From Bacteroidales bacterium UBA1035 (GTDB taxonomy: Bacteria; Bacteroidota; Bacteroidia; Bacteroidales; Dysgonomonadaceae), in assembly GCA_002316835.1 (NCBI GenBank), contig DCEG01000013.1, positions 1 to 16,781 on the forward strand: a DNA stretch of 16,781 bases, given 5' to 3'. The notes under the pieces are model-generated. The model had not been told where the DNA came from. It ran no database searches and saw only the letters and a program-made list of their open reading frames with translations. Position 1 is the stretch's first letter, and each line of letters opens with the position of its first letter. A program made the translations under genes and the position numbers. Shown here piece after piece: positions 15,667 to 16,781 of the stretch.

Positions 15667-15694
15667 TACGAAGAATACATCTTTCGTACATTTT
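15667..15694 (+). promoter_or_regulatory. Leader hairpin followed by a short T-run
   Basis: TACGAA (15667-15672) pairs with TTCGTA (15683-15688), and two further pairs (GA/TC) can form with one bulged base. CATTTT follows at once. It lies about 55 bp before the beta-helix start codon. The stem is short and has only two GC pairs, so it is at most a weak attenuator or an mRNA-stabilising structure. Confidence 0.25.
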
Positions 15695-15749
15695 AAAGAT
15701 AAAATAAGGTGTTTAAAGCAATGAATGAAGTATAATTAAAAAGTATTCA

Positions 15750-16781
15750 ATGAAAAAAAGTAAAAAAGTTTTAATGCTGAGTGTATTTTTTTTGTTTTTT
15801 GTTGTTCATTTATTTTACGGACAAGGTTCCAAATATACCGGAGAATATATAAAATCACCGGCGATACAACATGCACATAAAAATAATATTGTCATCGAAG
15901 GGTTGGAATTTACAAACTCAAACCCTTCTCTGTTCGGGGGGCGCGCCATCTCGCTTTGGAAATGCGAAAACGTGATCATCCGGAATTGTAAGTTTACAAA
16001 CGTGGCTTGGGAAGCTGCTATTCTCGTGGAAAACGGCTTAAATGTTACCATTACCGATTGTGTGTTTGAAAACGTTTATCAAGCGCTCAGGGTCGAAAAA
16101 AGCAGGGGAAACGTTAAATTTGAGAACAACGAGGTCAAAAATTTAGTAAAAGGGTTGCATAATGGTAATGGCGGCGGCGGAGTACAAATTGCTGAATCCA
16201 ATGGCCCGGGATATAGTGTAAGCTCCAATGTCTTTGAGAATCTTCCTGGAAATACTCACACGATAGATGTTATAGGGGTGTATCACTCAAACGGAACGCC
16301 GGACAGCCCGATCATGATCAAGGGCAACTGGATAAGAGGCGGCGGCCCCCTGCTGAATAGCGGCGGAATTATTCTTGGAGATGTTGGTGGCAGCTACCAG
16401 ATCGCGGAAGACAATATTTTGGTAGATCCGGGACAATACGGAATCCAGATTGCCGGAGGCCACAACATGACGCTTAGAAACAATAAGGTGTATGCTAAAC
16501 AGCAACCCTTCACAAACGTGGGTTTAGTCCTTGCTAATTGGACGCAAGATCAGTTAGGGGCCTCCTACAATATTGTGGTGGAAAACAACGCTATCAACTG
16601 GATCAGTAGCTCCGGTGCGGTTGGTACGGCATGGATCAGTGAAAATATGAAAGCTGTTGTTCCCAATTGGCGGCAAGCATCGGTTCGCGACGCAAGCATC
16701 CTCTCCACCATACTTCCTGAGGTGATTTTTGGACGCGCGACGAAACCTCAAGATACTCCTCCCGATCCCCCTTCCAATCCC
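15750..16781 (+). CDS. Secreted right-handed beta-helix protein, partial (3' end cut by window edge)
   Basis: The frame is open for 344 codons from the ATG at 15750 to the right edge. Residues 1-25 form a signal peptide: a basic start (MKKSKK), a hydrophobic core (VLMLSVFFLFFVVHLF) and a likely cleavage near YGQG. The mature part shows repeated beta-helix coils, each ending in an N/C ladder-like element: NVIIRNCKFTNV, NVTITDCVFENV, NVKFENNEVKNL, PIMIKGNWIRGG, YQIAEDNILVD, MTLRNNKVYA and NIVVENNAINW. This matches the PbH1 repeat fold of polysaccharide lyases, epimerases and related hydrolases, but I cannot identify catalytic residues. After about residue 330 a proline-rich linker (DTPPDPPSNP) begins, so another domain, such as a carbohydrate-binding or sorting domain, probably follows. 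It is richer in G and C than the operon opposite. No Shine-Dalgarno is evident. Confidence 0.8.
   Translation, partial: MKKSKKVLMLSVFFLFFVVHLFYGQGSKYTGEYIKSPAIQHAHKNNIVIEGLEFTNSNPSLFGGRAISLWKCENVIIRNCKFTNVAWEAAILVENGLNVTITDCVFENVYQALRVEKSRGNVKFENNEVKNLVKGLHNGNGGGGVQIAESNGPGYSVSSNVFENLPGNTHTIDVIGVYHSNGTPDSPIMIKGNWIRGGGPLLNSGGIILGDVGGSYQIAEDNILVDPGQYGIQIAGGHNMTLRNNKVYAKQQPFTNVGLVLANWTQDQLGASYNIVVENNAINWISSSGAVGTAWISENMKAVVPNWRQASVRDASILSTILPEVIFGRATKPQDTPPDPPSNP

Larger units (their letters stand above)
14876..15749. other. Long AT-rich divergent intergenic region
   Basis: No credible gene lies in these 874 bp: stops are frequent in all frames and no start is followed by a family-like peptide. 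It is very AT-rich; for example only 11 of the 60 bases from 15481 are G or C. It separates the minus-strand export operon from the plus-strand beta-helix gene and so must hold both promoters. Visible signals are a Bacteroidota-like -7 box on each strand, a 6-bp inverted repeat with a 5-bp spacer at 15466-15482, a hairpin at 15667-15688, a perfect palindrome TTAGCTAA at 15324-15331, and three scattered copies of CGATAA at 15376, 15411 and 15438. None of these proves a regulator site. Confidence 0.7.

Noticed and set aside
14876..15749. Invertible promoter as in Bacteroides capsule loci, or a leader antitermination (UpxY-type) gene
   Set aside because: I found no long inverted repeats flanking a promoter and no NusG-like or UpxZ-like coding sequence in the spacer.
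15830..15837. Perfect TAnnTTTG match on the minus strand (TATATTTG)
   Set aside because: It lies inside the signal-peptide end of the beta-helix coding sequence, and no -33 element follows at the right distance.

Overview
The window reads as one Wzx/Wzy-type exopolysaccharide or capsule biosynthesis locus from a member of the Bacteroidota, probably order Bacteroidales. The evidence is AT-rich DNA, mostly weak or absent Shine-Dalgarno sequences, TAnnTTTG-like promoter boxes, Bacteroidota-style versions of the Wza lipoprotein and the Wzz/BY-kinase fusion, and the style of the O-antigen translocase and cupin sugar isomerases. Genus cannot be fixed from this sequence alone.

Layout: fourteen genes lie head to tail on the minus strand from 14875 down to the left edge. 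In transcription order they are: outer-membrane export lipoprotein (wza), chain-length regulator/tyrosine kinase (wzc), two tandem FdtA/QdtA-type cupin ketoisomerases, a left-handed beta-helix acetyltransferase (FdtC/QdtC type), a PLP sugar aminotransferase (FdtB/QdtB type), the Wzx flippase, a GT2, a GT4, a Wzy-like polymerase, a second GT2, two more GT4s, and a FemAB/GNAT-like acyltransferase cut by the left edge. Most neighbours overlap or lie within a few bases of each other, so this is very probably one operon. About 870 bp of very AT-rich non-coding DNA (14876-15749) separates it from a divergent plus-strand gene for a secreted right-handed beta-helix protein, cut by the right edge.

How the genes work together (inference from families): the cupins, aminotransferase and acetyltransferase would convert dTDP-4-keto-6-deoxyglucose into a dTDP-3-acetamido-3,6-dideoxyhexose (Fuc3NAc or Qui3NAc). 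Five glycosyltransferases would assemble the repeat unit on a lipid carrier. Wzx would flip it, Wzy would polymerise it, Wzc would control chain length, and Wza would export the product. The initiating sugar-phosphate transferase and rmlA/rmlB are not in the window.

The points most worth a second look are the tandem, divergent pair of ketoisomerase-like cupins, one of which has lost the second histidine of the HxH active-site motif, and the divergent beta-helix protein, whose base composition differs clearly from the operon.
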